Assembly (NCBI RefSeq): GCF_013373865.1
Contig: NC_050473.1
Coordinates: forward strand, 24,035,662 to 24,099,661
Length of the DNA: 64,000 bases
Direction: 5' to 3'
Source of the DNA: Monomorium pharaonis
Taxonomy: Eukaryota > Arthropoda > Insecta > Hymenoptera > Formicidae
Below the pieces are notes generated by a model. That model was not told the origin of the DNA. It worked only from the letters and a program-made list of their open reading frames with translations, and searched no databases. This document shows positions 25,211-39,200 of the stretch, piece after piece; positions within the stretch are counted from its first letter, which is position 1; every line of letters starts with the position of its first letter. The position numbers and the translations under genes were made by a program.

Positions 25211-27960
25211 CAGATCGGGATATGCTTCTGATATCACTTGTGCCTTATTGAACAAATTTTATTTTAAACCAAAATATTAATAAATTATTAATTATTTAGA
25301 AAAAATTATAAATAAAGACACGATATTCTAAATCATATATTTTTAATATCATAATTTAATATAATTATAAAATTATATTATTATTTCACAATTAGGAACT
25401 AAAAAAATTTGTGTATGTTACGTTACATATATTATTTAATATAATTAATTCATAAATTAAAACATTTATCAACAAAAAATATCAAAATGTTAAAATATTT
25501 TTAATTAAAAAAATAAGAACAATCTTAAAATTTACATTTTTACATTTTATCTCTCATAATGTTCAGTATCTAATTTAAATTATTTAAAATTTTTATTAAC
25601 AATAATTTTATATTAATATATTTAATATCAACAATTATTTTACTAACAATAGTAATAACTCGAGAATTCAATGATGTATAATGTAGAATATTAATTATTT
25701 TCGTAGTCAACCAACATATTCTCTATTGCAACTACAACTAACTACTAAATTAATAACTGTCGTTATAAGAAATAAAGAAACCATATTTAACAGTATTTTA
25801 TTATATATATATATGCAAACTTTAACAACTATGTGTGTATGTTTACGTATATTTAAGAACTCTAAAATTTACTAGATATCTATTTGTTTAAAAACATTAA
25901 AATTTATTACATATGATTACAAATATTATTAATAAAAAAAAACAAAATACCGGAAAATGTATATAACGTGTGAAAAGAAGGGATGTTGAAAAATGCGAAA
26001 TTTTATTATACAAAATTGTCATAATTAAAAGGCGGTCGCGTAAAAATAACGAAAATAATTCTAAACTTAGCTGCAAACGCATCTACACTGAATATTAGAC
26101 AAGCCGGGTTTTATTTGTTGTAAAGTAAAATAGACGCAATAACGTATAACAGAACGTAAAATATGAATCACAAATGACATGTGAATACCTAAATAATTTT
26201 TTTCGGCATTGTATATACAAGAGGTAATTCTACAATGTTATATATTATAAATAATTTTAAAAAATACTAAATTATCCAAGCTGATACTAAATAAAATATT
26301 CATTAAAAAATACATAAACAATTTGTATTTCATTTATTATTAATATTATTTGTTAATTTAATTAATCTACTAATTACACAAGCATTATCACATTTAACTC
26401 TAATAGAATTTTACTAAATGTTTAATGCAATGTTTAATTTGCATGATTAAAAATGAAAAGGATTAACTGAAATTGACAAATTATTACGTATGTACATCAA
26501 AATAGTGTACATGCATTAATATACCGTTGATTTAAAAATAACGATGCGAGATTATTTGATGTGTAGTCGGAGTACTAAATGTCAAAAGTGAGACAGAGAA
26601 TATAAGAATACCATTGCGGCGGAAGAGAAAGGAAGATATCGCATAACGGGTCTTCTCTTCAGTAGGTCGATACATGCAATAGTTGACACCGATTAGGATG
26701 CCAAGGAAAATGCATTTCTATGTATATCCATATTTTCTCAATAATGTCCGAAGTTATTACTTTTATCAAATAATCTTATATTACAAAAAGCAAGAAAGTG
26801 ATTCAGAAAAAGAATAGAAAAAGAAATAAAATTTGAATACTTTGCAGCATTCCATCGTTTATTACGACTATTTTAATCAGTACATATTAAACAATATTCA
26901 CAGACAGCTTCTATGAGATTATAAGCTTCTATAACATTATAATATATTCTGTACTTTTATCGGTTTCTGTACTTTTATCGGTGTACTTTTAACAGTTTAT
27001 TGTTATATATATATTAATGACAATATACACGTGGAAATAATAAATATTATAAAAATTTATTATAATAAATATTATAATAAAGATCACAAATTATTACGTC
27101 AAATTAACTGATAGATTACTATTTATAGAATATAGAAACTTTATTCTTGAAATTCTTTTTGCTCAGTCGATTCTAAAAAATTTAAAACATAACTTTTATC
27201 ATAATTATTGTATCTCATATAATTGCCATGTATTCCACATGTTTATCTTCCTTTTTTTAACATATTTAAAATGTTAAAAATATTATGTACTTTGTATTCT
27301 AAAATTAAATTATTACCGAATAAAAGAGTGACCTCACGAACACGCGCGCACTTGTTTTTGCGCAAAGGTTTCCTTTTTTATTTTTATATAATACTTTTTT
27401 TTATTTTATACGGATTTAGTATATATATACTTATATATACTAAATCCGAATAATATAAATGCCAAAAGTCTATTAAAGGACTGTATATGTACACTTTTTT
27501 AGCAAAGCAAGTAAGCAAACAATGTATGATCCACTAACTTTATCATTAGTGAGTTGTATGAATATCTCCACAAAAAAAAGACAAAGAAATGTACATGGTA
27601 ATTCGAAAGTTTATTTATAATACTTATCTTCTCTGATTGTGTTATCGCCAAATACTAAACGTCAAAATTTTATTTTCTAGCACATCCCAGCACGCATAAA
27701 AACGTTAATTACGTTGAACTTCTCACAAGAAAATAGCTCGATTCGTTGTTTACACGCCTGTTAGTAACGTTAGCCCGATTGCTAATTGTAATATACTCGA
27801 CTGGCTTAATTCAATCTAATTACGTAGAATTGTTAACAATCTTAGAAATGCGATCCGCGCAGAATAAGATTATTAAAATGGGCAGTAATAGAAGTTATTC
27901 TGATAGAACACAATAAAATTCTCCTTCTCTTTCTCTCAGTTATGCAGGACAAGAAAAGCA
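25211..27960. other. AT-rich sequence without a recognised gene
   Basis: Only low-complexity open frames. A short patch at 26570-26700 (GCGGCGGAAGAGAAAGG) is less AT-rich but shows no frame or repeat. Confidence 0.55.
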
Positions 27961-27969
27961 TAAAAGTGC

Positions 27970-28191
27970 ATGTGCAGGAAAGAAAGAAAAAATATTCTAA
28001 TGGTCATGCTCTTCATTTTTCTTCTTCTTGAAAAACCAGTCGTCGCGCATCAACGACGAAATGACAAGAGTGCATTTCGCTCGGCAAGGCTGCCGAGTAT
28101 CACAGGACAAACAAGAACAAAACATTTTCTATCATGCGCCAGATCAACTACAACAGATCACGACAAACAAGAAACAAGGAACACGATTTGA
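27970..28191 (+). CDS. Small ORF with a signal-peptide-like N-terminus, uncertain
   Basis: The 73-codon frame starts MCRKERKNILMVMLFIFLLL and continues EKPVVAHQRRNDKS. The basic stretch, hydrophobic core and VVA|H boundary together look like a secretion signal with a dibasic site just behind it. The rest (RLPSITGQTRTKHFLSCARS onward) is unlike anything I recognise. CATAAAAG lies 12 bp upstream. The frame sits in less AT-rich sequence (27650-28330) than its surroundings, but it is short, no homologue is known to me, and it could be chance. A donor inside the frame leading to the exon at 28860 is conceivable. Confidence 0.3.
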   Translation: MCRKERKNILMVMLFIFLLLEKPVVAHQRRNDKSAFRSARLPSITGQTRTKHFLSCARSTTTDHDKQETRNTI

Positions 28192-28859
28192 GGTCTAAGA
28201 AACTCTCTCGGATTCATTCCGCATGCATGGCATACATATGGCAAACCAGCTGGTTGCGACACTCCTTTCTTATCTTTGTTCATTCTTATGACGTGCTTGT
28301 GTTTAAGCATTTCAAACAACAATGATTGATTTTCCTCACCCCCTCTTCTCGCAAATATTTTAATTTATTACTTATTATCTGACTCACACCCAACTGCAAA
28401 GAATAAACACAGAATGTTTCATAACTCATAATCTTAAATTTTATTAATAGATTCTCTAATTGTCTCTATTTAAATGCTCTTTCAAATAATAATTTTTTAT
28501 AAACATTAAGGTTTTATTTAAATGCTATTTCTTAATAATTCTATTTCTTAATGAAGAAACATTTGTTAAGGAAACAATGATAACATGAATAAAGATAACA
28601 TAAAAATATAGAAGACATACAGAAAATAAGTATTAAGGAAATAATTAATGTTTTTGTTTTTCAAAATAAAAATATACATATGTTATTAAAGTATTAAAAG
28701 TTTTTATAAAAATGCTCGTGATAATATTTTAGCGAGCAAATTTTTTTAACATTTGGTTCAGCTTTCTCTCATATTTACTAAAAATTTATGTTTATATTGA
28801 ACGTAAATCAATTTTTGTGCGATGTGAATTACAAATAATATTCCTGAGTTTTACCTCAG

Positions 28860-28970
28860 GCCCACATTGATCCAAGCATTCGTGGCAAAGAGATCCTAAT
28901 GCGCGCAAGTAGGCCCCCCTTCTTTCCAGAGCCTGGTCGGAGGATCCCTAGGTGCACCTGTACAGGTTGA
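28860..28970 (+). CDS. Orphan coding-like exon with a PGRR motif, terminal part of an unknown gene
   Basis: After a good acceptor (GAGTTTTACCTCAG|G) the frame reads 36 residues to TGA at 28968, including HIDPSIRGKEIL, RASRPPFFPEPGRR and RCTCTG. Base composition is far from the local A/T average. Glycine before two arginines is the context of C-terminal amidation in peptide precursors, so a neuropeptide-like tail is one reading; it is an inference from four residues. The island continues as less AT-rich sequence to about 29045. No upstream exon is established. Confidence 0.3.
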   Translation, partial: AHIDPSIRGKEILMRASRPPFFPEPGRRIPRCTCTG

Positions 28971-30227
28971 GAGGTATTTTCACCTGGCAGTTCAACCTAC
29001 AATCGCAAGCAAGAACGTTCCGCGGACGAGACCATCCGCTGTCTCGTTCAAAACGACCATAAAAGTCGACTTACTATATTCATGATCGAACTTTTGATCA
29101 TCATTGTTTGCTATCTAGATTGTTCATTATCTATATTGTTGAAACTTTCAATAATTATAATAAATACAAGCGTGAAATATTTTAATGAGTGACAGATTTT
29201 ATGTTGACAACATTGTGCTACTAAGCGTTCAACTTTTTTCAACAAAAATCAACTTTAGTTGTTAGAAATGAAGAAAGAGAATTAATAAGATTCTAAAAGA
29301 TACTTTTTGAAGTATAAAAGAAAGACAGTGAAGTGAATAAAAAGAAAATGATTTTTTGTGATAAAAATTAAAATTACAGGTCAGCAAAAATTATTTTATT
29401 ATAACTTAAAGATAAATTTCAAAAATTGATATTAAATATTAAGAAATTAGTCAAAAATGAGAAATAGAAAATAATGACAGATTTTGTTACAAATTGATTA
29501 ACTTTTATTAAAATTATTTTTTGTGGCAAAAATGTAATCTTGAAATATACTTTTATTTAAAAATTAGACAACAAAAATTAAAGAATGGAAATGTAAACAA
29601 ATATACACTGTAAAATAATTTTGTAATAAAAGTCAAATCCAGTAATAAAAAGAAAATTATTATAAAAATATGTTGTATTCAACTAATTTAATTTTATTGC
29701 TAATTTTTTTTTTGAAAGATAAAATATAACTATAAAACTGATATAATAAAAGTATAACTTCAAGTATTATTAAACACATAATATTTTATATAGCTAAAAG
29801 TAAATTTAAAAACTTTAATAAAAAATTTAGCAAAGATTTTTGTAATGTAAAACATTATATAACTAAATAATTAATTAAATATTTTAATTGTATATAAATT
29901 TTTTTAAATAAATACATAAAAAAACAAATTGCAATTAAAGAATTTGATTTAAAATCTTTAATTTGTTGAGCTTTTTTCTAAAATAAAATTCAGCTCAAAT
30001 ACAACATATCGATCATGAGTATTAAAGAGAAAGCATAAATATTTTATTTATCACAAGAACTATTTTATAAGGAGGAAAGCTTCGATGCCACATATAACTT
30101 CCACAATCCACAATTGGAATCTAGCAAAACAATTAAAACATCCTTGTTATTTATCAAAATAAAGTCTAATTAGTATATTCCAAATGTTGAGCTCAAACTC
30201 TGTTTAAGACGCAATGTAATTCTGTGA

Positions 30228-30424
30228 TATGACCCGCCGGCAAATATTGATAATTTTTACTTACAAAACCAGGAACTTTCGAACGGATACACGACACAAG
30301 ATGTTTTGCTTCTCGGTTTAAAAGAAGACCTTTATTTTGAAGAAGAAATTAACAAAATAAAAAATGGACATTATGTTGGAGAAAATGGGAAAACTAAATC
30401 TGGTAATGTACATAGTTTAGTATA
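30228..30424 (+). CDS. Orphan coding-like exon or gene fragment
   Basis: Between in-frame stops, an open stretch without an early Met reads DPPANIDNFYLQNQ, GYTTQDVLLLGLKEDLYFEE and GHYVGENGKTKSG. A splice acceptor (AAAACCAG|G at 30272) and donor (AAATCTG|GTAATG at 30402) would delimit a 130-bp exon of phase 0 to 1. Residue use is protein-like rather than A/T-driven (Gly, Asp, Glu, Thr well represented). I do not recognise the family. It may be a fragment of a transposase or an exon of a gene nested in the DAAM 5' intron. Confidence 0.35.
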
Positions 30425-32381
30425 ATATAGTTTAATAAACATTGTTACATAAGTTATATATACATAAGTTAAAACATATTACATAAGTTATTATAACATA
30501 CTGTTATGGGATATTAGCAATCTAAATAATAAATGCCGCTTTTGTATGCTGTAAATCGTAATTGCAATTGTCTAGTTGCACTAAATATAACAATTGTATA
30601 ATTGTACAATTTAAAGAATAAGAACCTGAATTGTTTATATATTTTGTTAATATAAATTTCAAAAAGATTTATAATAGAAATTGCGGATTAAATATATATG
30701 TATAAAAACTCCGTATATAAATGTATATCATATACAATATTTTAAATAGTGACTTCTCTTTTCTTTGGACTTAACCTTTTCTTCAATAATTTTATTGAAA
30801 AAAATGTCTAATAAATGTCTAATAAATAAAAAAAATGTATAATAAATGTCTAATAAATAAATAATGTTTAATAAAAAATGTCTAATAAATAAAAAGTAAT
30901 AAAAATAACAAACAATAATATGTTTAAATTTGTAATTAAAGTAATCTTTTTTAATAAAGCAAATCTATTATTATATTGTTATTATATTAATTAATTAATT
31001 TTGTATCATATAACACATGAAAATATGATCGAAAGTACATTATGTGTACTTACTATGTGATTGAAAGTACATTATGCATACTCAATTACTACATTAAAGT
31101 CTTATTAACTTTCTAATACGTGATTGTTCATATATGAACATATGACGAAATGTCCGTAATACTTTTTTGATAATAAATTCTGAAGAAAGTAGTTTGAGGT
31201 ACAATAAAATGTACGTATCAAAATTTTAATTAATATATATGCACCTTTAAGGAAGCATTTCAGCACTATTTTTCTTCTAAACTCTTTCCATTTTCTTAAA
31301 TATTTAAAATGTTCTTCAAATGTTTATCTTAATTAATTATTATAATTATTTATATTTAATATATATACTAATTATTAAAATCTGATTCTATCATAAATAT
31401 TAATTATAATTGTCAACATAATAATAAATATACAAAATGATACATGCAGTATATTCGAGTAAGTATCCGTAAAAATGTATATAAGTTAGTAAATTATATA
31501 AAATAACATAAATAAATAAATACTGCTAAATAAAAATGTTACTTTTTTAAATTATTTAATTTTTGAATCCACCAAAAGTTAATAAGTGCTTTTTCGCACT
31601 TGCATTGAATAAATAAGATATTTGTTTGCTTCAATAACTTAAAGATTCAAATATGTGCACAAATTAAAACAAAGTTCTTCCGATAAACTTATCTAAACTT
31701 TTTGTTTTTTGCGTACTTGTTTAAATGCTATGCGATAACACACGGCGCTATTATGTCTCCCATAATGGATTGGTTAACCTGATTTATTCGTTTACATGTA
31801 TGTAGTATATACTATGTACATGTAAACATAATAAATACTGAACAAAAGATGATTTAATTGAAGTCCAAGAGATAAATAAGAATCTACTTATTTTAAAACA
31901 CTCACGTTTCATATCATGCTTATCCATATCTGTAATTTGTCACATATCTGTTTACGTGGTTAAATTATTCGTGAACATGAATATTATACCTCAATATCGA
32001 TTATTCTGTATTGCTGGTTCAGGAGCAATGTCTATATCATTATTACGATAGAAAAATTTGCACGCTTTCTGAACTTGTTGCTCATTTCACGGACAGTACA
32101 TCGAGTAATTCATACTCTTTTAGACATTTTCGAAAGTATATTACATCATAAATAGAACATAATTGCTTACTATTATTCTATTCTATATATATGATATTTT
32201 TTTATAATTAAATATTACTTTTGAAATAATAATTCTATTATTAATTCTCGCTGTAAGTAGAAAGTTTAATCCTAAACGAGAGTATAGATTAACAATCCAA
32301 ATAATGTCAATAAGAAAAAAGTAATTATAATTTAAATATCTCTAACGAAAATACTTATAAAGGAGAAAGAGGGAGGGAGGG

Positions 32382-32440
<59 letters not shown>

Positions 32441-33308
32441 AGAGATCAAAGAAGTAAAAAGATAAATAAAAAAATTAATGTTATAAAAGAACGAAAGATA
32501 TTAAGTAATTCACCTATTTTTTATTGTTTATTAATTTATAAGTACTTTAAGTATAAATTTGTTGACATATATAAATATTGATGAATACAATTTATTTTAT
32601 ATTATTTATTTTATATTAAATAGAAATTTTACAAAAAAGAAACTAATATAAATGTATGTAAACATATTTTATATACATTTTTAAAATTTTATACATGTAA
32701 TAGATAATTACTAAGAAACAATCTATTTCATTATTTATATATACATATATTACATTTGTTTTTTACATTACTTATTTGATCCATATCACTCTCGTACATT
32801 CTAAATTTTTTTAAGGTTACATTTTAACCAATAAGTGTTATGTAAATGTCATATACGAAATAATAAGATAATTACATCTTTTTTATAAGAAAAGGTGTAA
32901 TAATATTAAATAATAATTTGTGTAATGCATTTTCTCGTAAAAATTTAATAGTCACTTCATTTACTGATTTAACTATTCGATAACACTTTGTGAGCTTGTA
33001 CGGTGGTTTAATAAGTGCGTATTAATTAATAATGTTATAATAATATGTAGCAAGTGGAAAAGTCTTATTACATGTTTTTACCTTGAAAATATATTTGATA
33101 GCAGATGCGCAAAAGTTTCATTGAATTTTCAAGCTATTTTAAAATTGAAATAAATTTTAACAATTTCTAATGAAATAATTAGTAAACTTAATTTTTTCTA
33201 TTTTTATTAAAGCTAAATATTTCAATCTTTTATTTGTTATGGTTAATTATATATTTAATGACTTTATATATTTAATGTGATTAAACGAAACTTTTTATTA
33301 AAAATATA
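30425..33308. other. AT-rich sequence, no gene seen; (GA)n at 32386-32434
   Basis: Simple A/T-rich sequence with the direct repeat ATGTCTAATAAATAAAA several times at about 30803-30895 and one GA microsatellite. Nothing coding. Confidence 0.6.
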
Positions 33309-33755
33309 CAGGGTGTCCCAAAACATGTGGGTCAACGCTCATAAAAAGGTAGAAAAGATTAAGATAAAATAAAAGTTCAATATTATCTTGGGTTAGGTCC
33401 ACCAATAATCGAAATATTAACGTATGAAATCTGCAAATAATCTAATTAAATTCTATCGTAATTCTAAACAGTAAATTAATAAAAGCTTATCGTACATTCA
33501 CGATAATTTTTTTCTTCTGTTATGGCTCGAGCGGATCAAACTCTTCTCTTGGCGCGCTCTTTGTAATGTAAAAAACAAATGTAATATTCGCATAATTTGA
33601 AAAATTAATACCTCGATTATTGGTGGACCTAACCCAAGACCTAACCAAAAACCTAATCAAAGACAATATTGGACTTTTATGTTCATATTGGACTTTTAGG
33701 TTCGATCTCTTGTACCTTTTTACGACCGTTGACCCACATGTTTTGGGACACCCCA
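33309..33755. mobile_element. MITE, copy 3 (CAGGGTGTCCCAAAACATGT ends)
   Basis: The termini CAGGGTGTCCCAAAACATGT and the complement (ACATGTTTTGGGACACCCC) frame the same interior as copies 1 and 2: ACCAATAATCGAAATATTAA, TTATGGCTCGAGCGGATC, then CTTAGGTTA-like tandem repeats in complement. About 447 bp; a short direct duplication of ATATTGGACTTTTA lies near the right end (33666-33699). Confidence 0.85.
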
Positions 33756-35735
33756 TAATTCTTTTCATTAAATGAACAAAGAAAAAATCTGTCATTATGT
33801 TTACAAATGATTAACGTAACCAGGTTTTTTGCAGTTTTTTCTCATAACCAAAAAAAATTAAATTATATGAAAGTTTGTTACGGAGGTAAAAATAAGTTGC
33901 AAAATAAATCTTGTAAAAATTTTGTTGGCGTATCATAAAATACTTATAAATAAATTTTTATGTGTATAACGATTTATTTATAATTATATTATATAAATAC
34001 GGCTAACGTATATAATTATTTGATTTGAATCACGTTATAAAAACGATTAATATGTAGATTGTTTTGTTGAATTATATTATCTTTTTTTATGTCACATAAC
34101 ATCAAATTGTCACAAATAGAACAATGTAATTATAATATACTACTATTACAACACAGTAATTAATAACTATTTTTTTAAACCTAAATATTATTTAATCTGT
34201 ACTTACGATATACTTTTAACGTAAACCCGAAAATTACTTTATATTATTTCTTATAATGAGATTTCTTAAGATATTACTGTCACACGTATTGAATAAAAAT
34301 GTAAAATGTTTGTTGATTTATAATACGATATTTATAATTGTGAATATCAATGATTATCGGTTTATCACGATAAGTCCATATACATATCTTTTCTTTTATT
34401 AAGAAAGAATTTTTAAAAGGTGAATTACAAACCATGAAGCTTTGAAAATATTATGTTTACAAGTCCGTAAATTGTTATGGTGTAATCTTCCTGCAAATTT
34501 AATAAACTTGCATTGAAAATAATAACCTTCTTAATTACTTACTTTAAGATTAAAATATAAACATTTATTTGAAATAAATTACAATTTTATTCAAGGAATT
34601 TATTTTAGTATCTGTGATATTCATTTTGTTTGCAGAACTTTTACACGTTTTTTATTGGTTTTTATAAATAAACGTAAATACAATAATAAAAGTTAATTGA
34701 TTAAAAATGAATAAATATAAAATTGATAATTTTAGACTTAAATATAAAATTAATAAATTGAATAAAAATAAATGATAGTATCGAGTATTATACACATATC
34801 CAATTTTCAAAAAGCTTTTTACTCTACAAAAAATAATAGCAGTCTCAAAGAGTCTGAAAGAATAGCAATCAGCTGGTTTCACCGAGGACATCACAATGAT
34901 ATGCATAGTCGCACGATAACTCGCACACAATAGTTGACGTTGTACTGTTTTTTCCAACGAGATAAGAATTTCAACGTACGAGATAAAGAAGTGTCTTACC
35001 TATGGAATTGGTTAGTAACTCGAATACTCGAGTATTTACCTACATACGTATAGAGTGGTTTCATCTTCGAAGTGTGCAAAAATAACAATTATAATTAATT
35101 ATAAAGATTAATTATAATTAATTATAAAGATTACAATTGGAATCGTGCCAGATGCTTTAAGCGTGATAAGCCAGATGCTTCTTTCACTTGATTATGGCTG
35201 CGGTCGGCTTGACGCTACAAATGTTTGATTGACCATCGAAACAATGAACTTTACGAATTGACCGATCAAGGAATGCTTTGAAGCATTCGTAGTGGCAACT
35301 CGATCACATCCTATAGCATAAAAAAATGATCTAACTGATACTGACATGTCCTCTAACAATAAAGATCGAGATATAAAACCTTGCCTGGAATCTAGAATTG
35401 AAAGAAGGCTTTTTTCACGTAAATGTTATTAAAATATAAAGAAATTTTGTTAGCCAGAAGTTTTTACTACGTTGGTTTATAATTCCTTATTATTGTATAA
35501 TGTCATATTGTTCCCGATTTACTCAATGCGTTGTATTTAAGAAAAATAAAATTAGGAATAAAATTTTAATTATAAAAAATTTTCTTACGTATCTTATTAC
35601 ATATAAAATAGAGTTTAATCCTTTTAGTATAAACAATTATTATACAAAATAAGTAACAATACGTGAATAAAAAGATATGGTATATGTCTTAATAATAAAA
35701 AAATTTTTATAATTAAAATTTTATTTCCAATTTTA
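33756..35735. other. Non-coding sequence; a composition island at 34840-35400
   Basis: Mostly A/T. The island at 34840-35400 is more complex (GCCAGATGCTT occurs twice, 35148 and 35171) and a minus-strand donor-like site (CCATAG|GTAAGACAC, near 34995) is present, but no convincing frame. It may be a regulatory region upstream of DAAM. Confidence 0.35.
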
Positions 35736-35739
35736 TTCC

Positions 35740-35910
<171 letters not shown>

Positions 35911-36178
35911 AATATGTAACGAGCAATTCAGGAGCAATGTCACATTACAATACTATACATAACAATAAACAATAAAAAAAAATACACACATATATACATA
36001 TATTTTTTTTATGTACAAATTTTAAAAGAATTAATATATCTACATATATGTACATATATGTACATTATATTGTAAATTTTTTTGTACAAAATTTTATATT
36101 ATTAACATTCAAAATAATAATTTTTTAATAACTTGTATGTTACTTTACAAAAATTTAATTTTGTTATATGATTTGCAG

Positions 36179-36286
36179 AGAATTCCAAACTGTCCTGCGA
36201 AAACTTCTCAACCTCTGAAGGAATTTGTTGGTAGGTGCCAAACTATGCCATCACGAGTAAAGAAATCATTTTGTGGGTGCCTTCAG
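36179..36286 (+). CDS. DAAM: DAAM first coding exon (part 5' UTR)
   Basis: The acceptor TATGATTTGCAG|A and donor CTTCAG|GTAGGA bound the exon. Translation from ATG 36245 gives MPSRVKKSFCGCLQ, the conserved insect DAAM N-terminus, and then splices in phase 0 to DDEPPEITYC. The frame is open upstream of the ATG to the acceptor, but the conserved N-terminus argues for 36245. A 3-kb fold-back element begins only 70 bp downstream. Confidence 0.85.
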
Positions 36287-39200
36287 GTAGGATTCTCAAT
36301 ACAATTTTTGTACAAACAAATATAACCATTAATTCAATTTAAAAAAACTTACTAACAAGGGAACCTCGCAAACCCGAAAATTCTGATTTTAATGAAACTT
36401 GGCATAAATGTAGAAGGGGTAAATACATAAATTTAGAAATTAAAAGTTGGTGCTTATAAACGGTTTAAAGGGTTGAAACCACCCTTCAAAAATGTTGAAT
36501 TTTTGTCTTTTCTCGATATATCTCGTAAACTAAACAAAGTATTAATAAATGTTTCATACAAAAGTTTTACAGTATAAATACCTCTATTTAACTATGCTAT
36601 TTATTTTTTCAAAAAAAATTTTTTTCAAAAACAAATTTTTTTTCTTTGAAAAAAAAATTTTTTTGATTAAAATAAATAGCATGGTTAAATAGAGGTATTT
36701 ATACCGTAAAACTTTTGTATGAAACATTTTTTTATATTTTGTTTAGTTTACGAGATATATCGAGAAAATGCAAAAATGTCTTAACTTTCAAGTGTGGTTT
36801 CACCCCTTCAAACCGTTTTTGAACCAAAATAAAACATTTCTAAATTAATATATTTACTTCCTCTACATTTATGCCAAGTTTCATTAAAATTAGAAAATTT
36901 TTTGTTTAGGCTTATAAACGGTTTGAAAGAGTGAAACTATCCTTTAAAGGTTGAGATATTTTTACTTTTTCTTGCTATATCTCGTAAACTAAACAAAATA
37001 TTAAAAAATGTTTTATACAAAAGTTTTACAGCCTAAATACTTTCATTTAACTACACTGTTCATTTTTCAAAAAAAATTTTTTTTTTATTAAAATAAATTT
37101 TCAATAAAATTGACTTTTATGTATATAGCATTTATACAATAATTATACTATCTTATACTACGTTCTATTTATATCATCTATGTGTATATTATGTATGTTA
37201 TATGTTATCTATGTTATAATACTATACATTTATATTATCTGCATCCCTATATGTATTAGTTTTCATCTAACAGTTGCGCAATATTAGAGTAGTCACGTTG
37301 CTTTCACACAGTTCATTCTGTCTACGTCACATATTTCACATTCAAGTTTTATATTTGTCATATCACGGTATATATCAAATATGAAATGGAAATCACGTAT
37401 TAAAGTTTGATATCTTTATTAATGATGTTACGCGTCATTTTCACATCTGTATCAAGTCTAACGTGTGCTTGATCAGTACATCAGTATCACATCTAACGTG
37501 TGCTTGATTTTTCTGTTAGATTATTAAATTAAGCGAAGCATAATGTTACACGTAAATGTTGCGAATGTTCTTAATATGTTAATTATTTTATTTCAAATTA
37601 TACATATTCCACCTATAAATGAAAGAGAAATACAATTACGTGATGTGATAGAGGATATTATAACAAATGATATTATAACAGTGAATGTGACTTATCATTT
37701 GATGTACACACTGATACTGCTTTAGAATTTTAAAATTATTGGGAAGTGGATTTACCTGACATAGAATATGTAACAAATGTTGAGGAAGAATTTTTTAAAA
37801 ATGATAATTGTGGTAGGGACTTCACCTTTCTGAAGCGACGTTGCACTCCTAAAAGAGAGTGTCGGCCTTTTATCACTTCTCCAATATTCGACGGCTTTCC
37901 TTTTATAGCTACTATTTAAAATTTCGTCTTCTGGTTCACAATTATATTTATTATCAGGTTCATAATCAACATTATCATTTTCTAAAAATTCTTCCACTTT
38001 ATCTGTTACATATTCTATGTCAGGTAAATCCACTTCCAAATAATTTTGAAATTCTAAAGCAAAATGAGTGTGTACATCAAATGATAAGTCATTCACTGCA
38101 TTTGTTATAATATCCTTTATCACATCACGTAATTGTATTTCTCTTTCGCGTATTTTTATAGGCGTATGTGTAATTTGAAATAAAATAATTAACATATTAA
38201 GAACATTTGCAACATTTATGTGTAACATTATGCTTCGCTTAATTAAAAACAATCTAACAAGAAAAATCAAGCACATGTTAGATGTGATACTGATGTACTG
38301 ATCAAACACACGTTAGACTTGACACTGATGTGAAAATGACGCGTAACACCATTAATAAAGATACCAAACTTTTATTAATACGTGATTTCATATATGATAC
38401 ATACCGTGACATGACGAATATAAAACTTGAATGTGAAATATGTGACGTAGAGAGAATAAACACTGTGTGAAAGTAACGTGACTACTAATATTGCGCAACT
38501 GTTAGATAAAAACTAATACATACAAGGATGCAGATAATATAAATGTATAGTATTATAACGTAGATAATATATAACATATATAATATACACATATATGATA
38601 TAAATAAAACGTAGTATAAAATAGTATAATTACTTTATAAATGCTATATACATAAAAGTCAATTTTATTGAAAATTTATCTTAATTAAAAAAAAATTTTT
38701 TTTTTTAAATAAACAGCGTAGTTAAATAGAGGTATTTATGCTGTAAAACTTTTGTATAAAACATTTTTTTATATTTTGTTTAGTTTACGAGATATATGGA
38801 GAAAAGGTAAAAATATCTCAACCTTTGAAGGGTAGTTTCACTCCTTCAAACCGTTTATAAGACCAAACAGAAAATTTTCTGATTTTAATGAAACTTGGCA
38901 TAAATGTAGAGGGGGTAAATAAATTAATTTAGAAATGTTTTATTTTGGTTCAAAAACGGCTTGAAGGGGTGAAAGCACGCTTCAAAGTTGAGACATTTTT
39001 GCATTTTCTCGATATATCTCGCAAACTAAACAAAATATTAAAAAATGTTTCATACAAAAGTTTTACGGCATAAATACCTCTATTCAACTATCATATTTAT
39101 TTTTTCCAAAAAAATTTTTTTTCCAAAGAAAAAAAAATTTGTCTTTGAAAAAAAATTTTTTTTTTAAATAAATAACATAGTTAAATAGAGGTATTTATAC

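Noticed and set aside
36137..36244. Translation of DAAM from an upstream Met at 36137
   Set aside because: The Met lies in the intron before the acceptor at 36178; the conserved DAAM N-terminus begins at 36245.
37752..38309. 185-codon minus-strand frame taken as an intact gene
   Set aside because: Its 3' part is antisense of the other arm of the fold-back element, so the frame is an accident of palindromy joined to a real N-terminal fragment.
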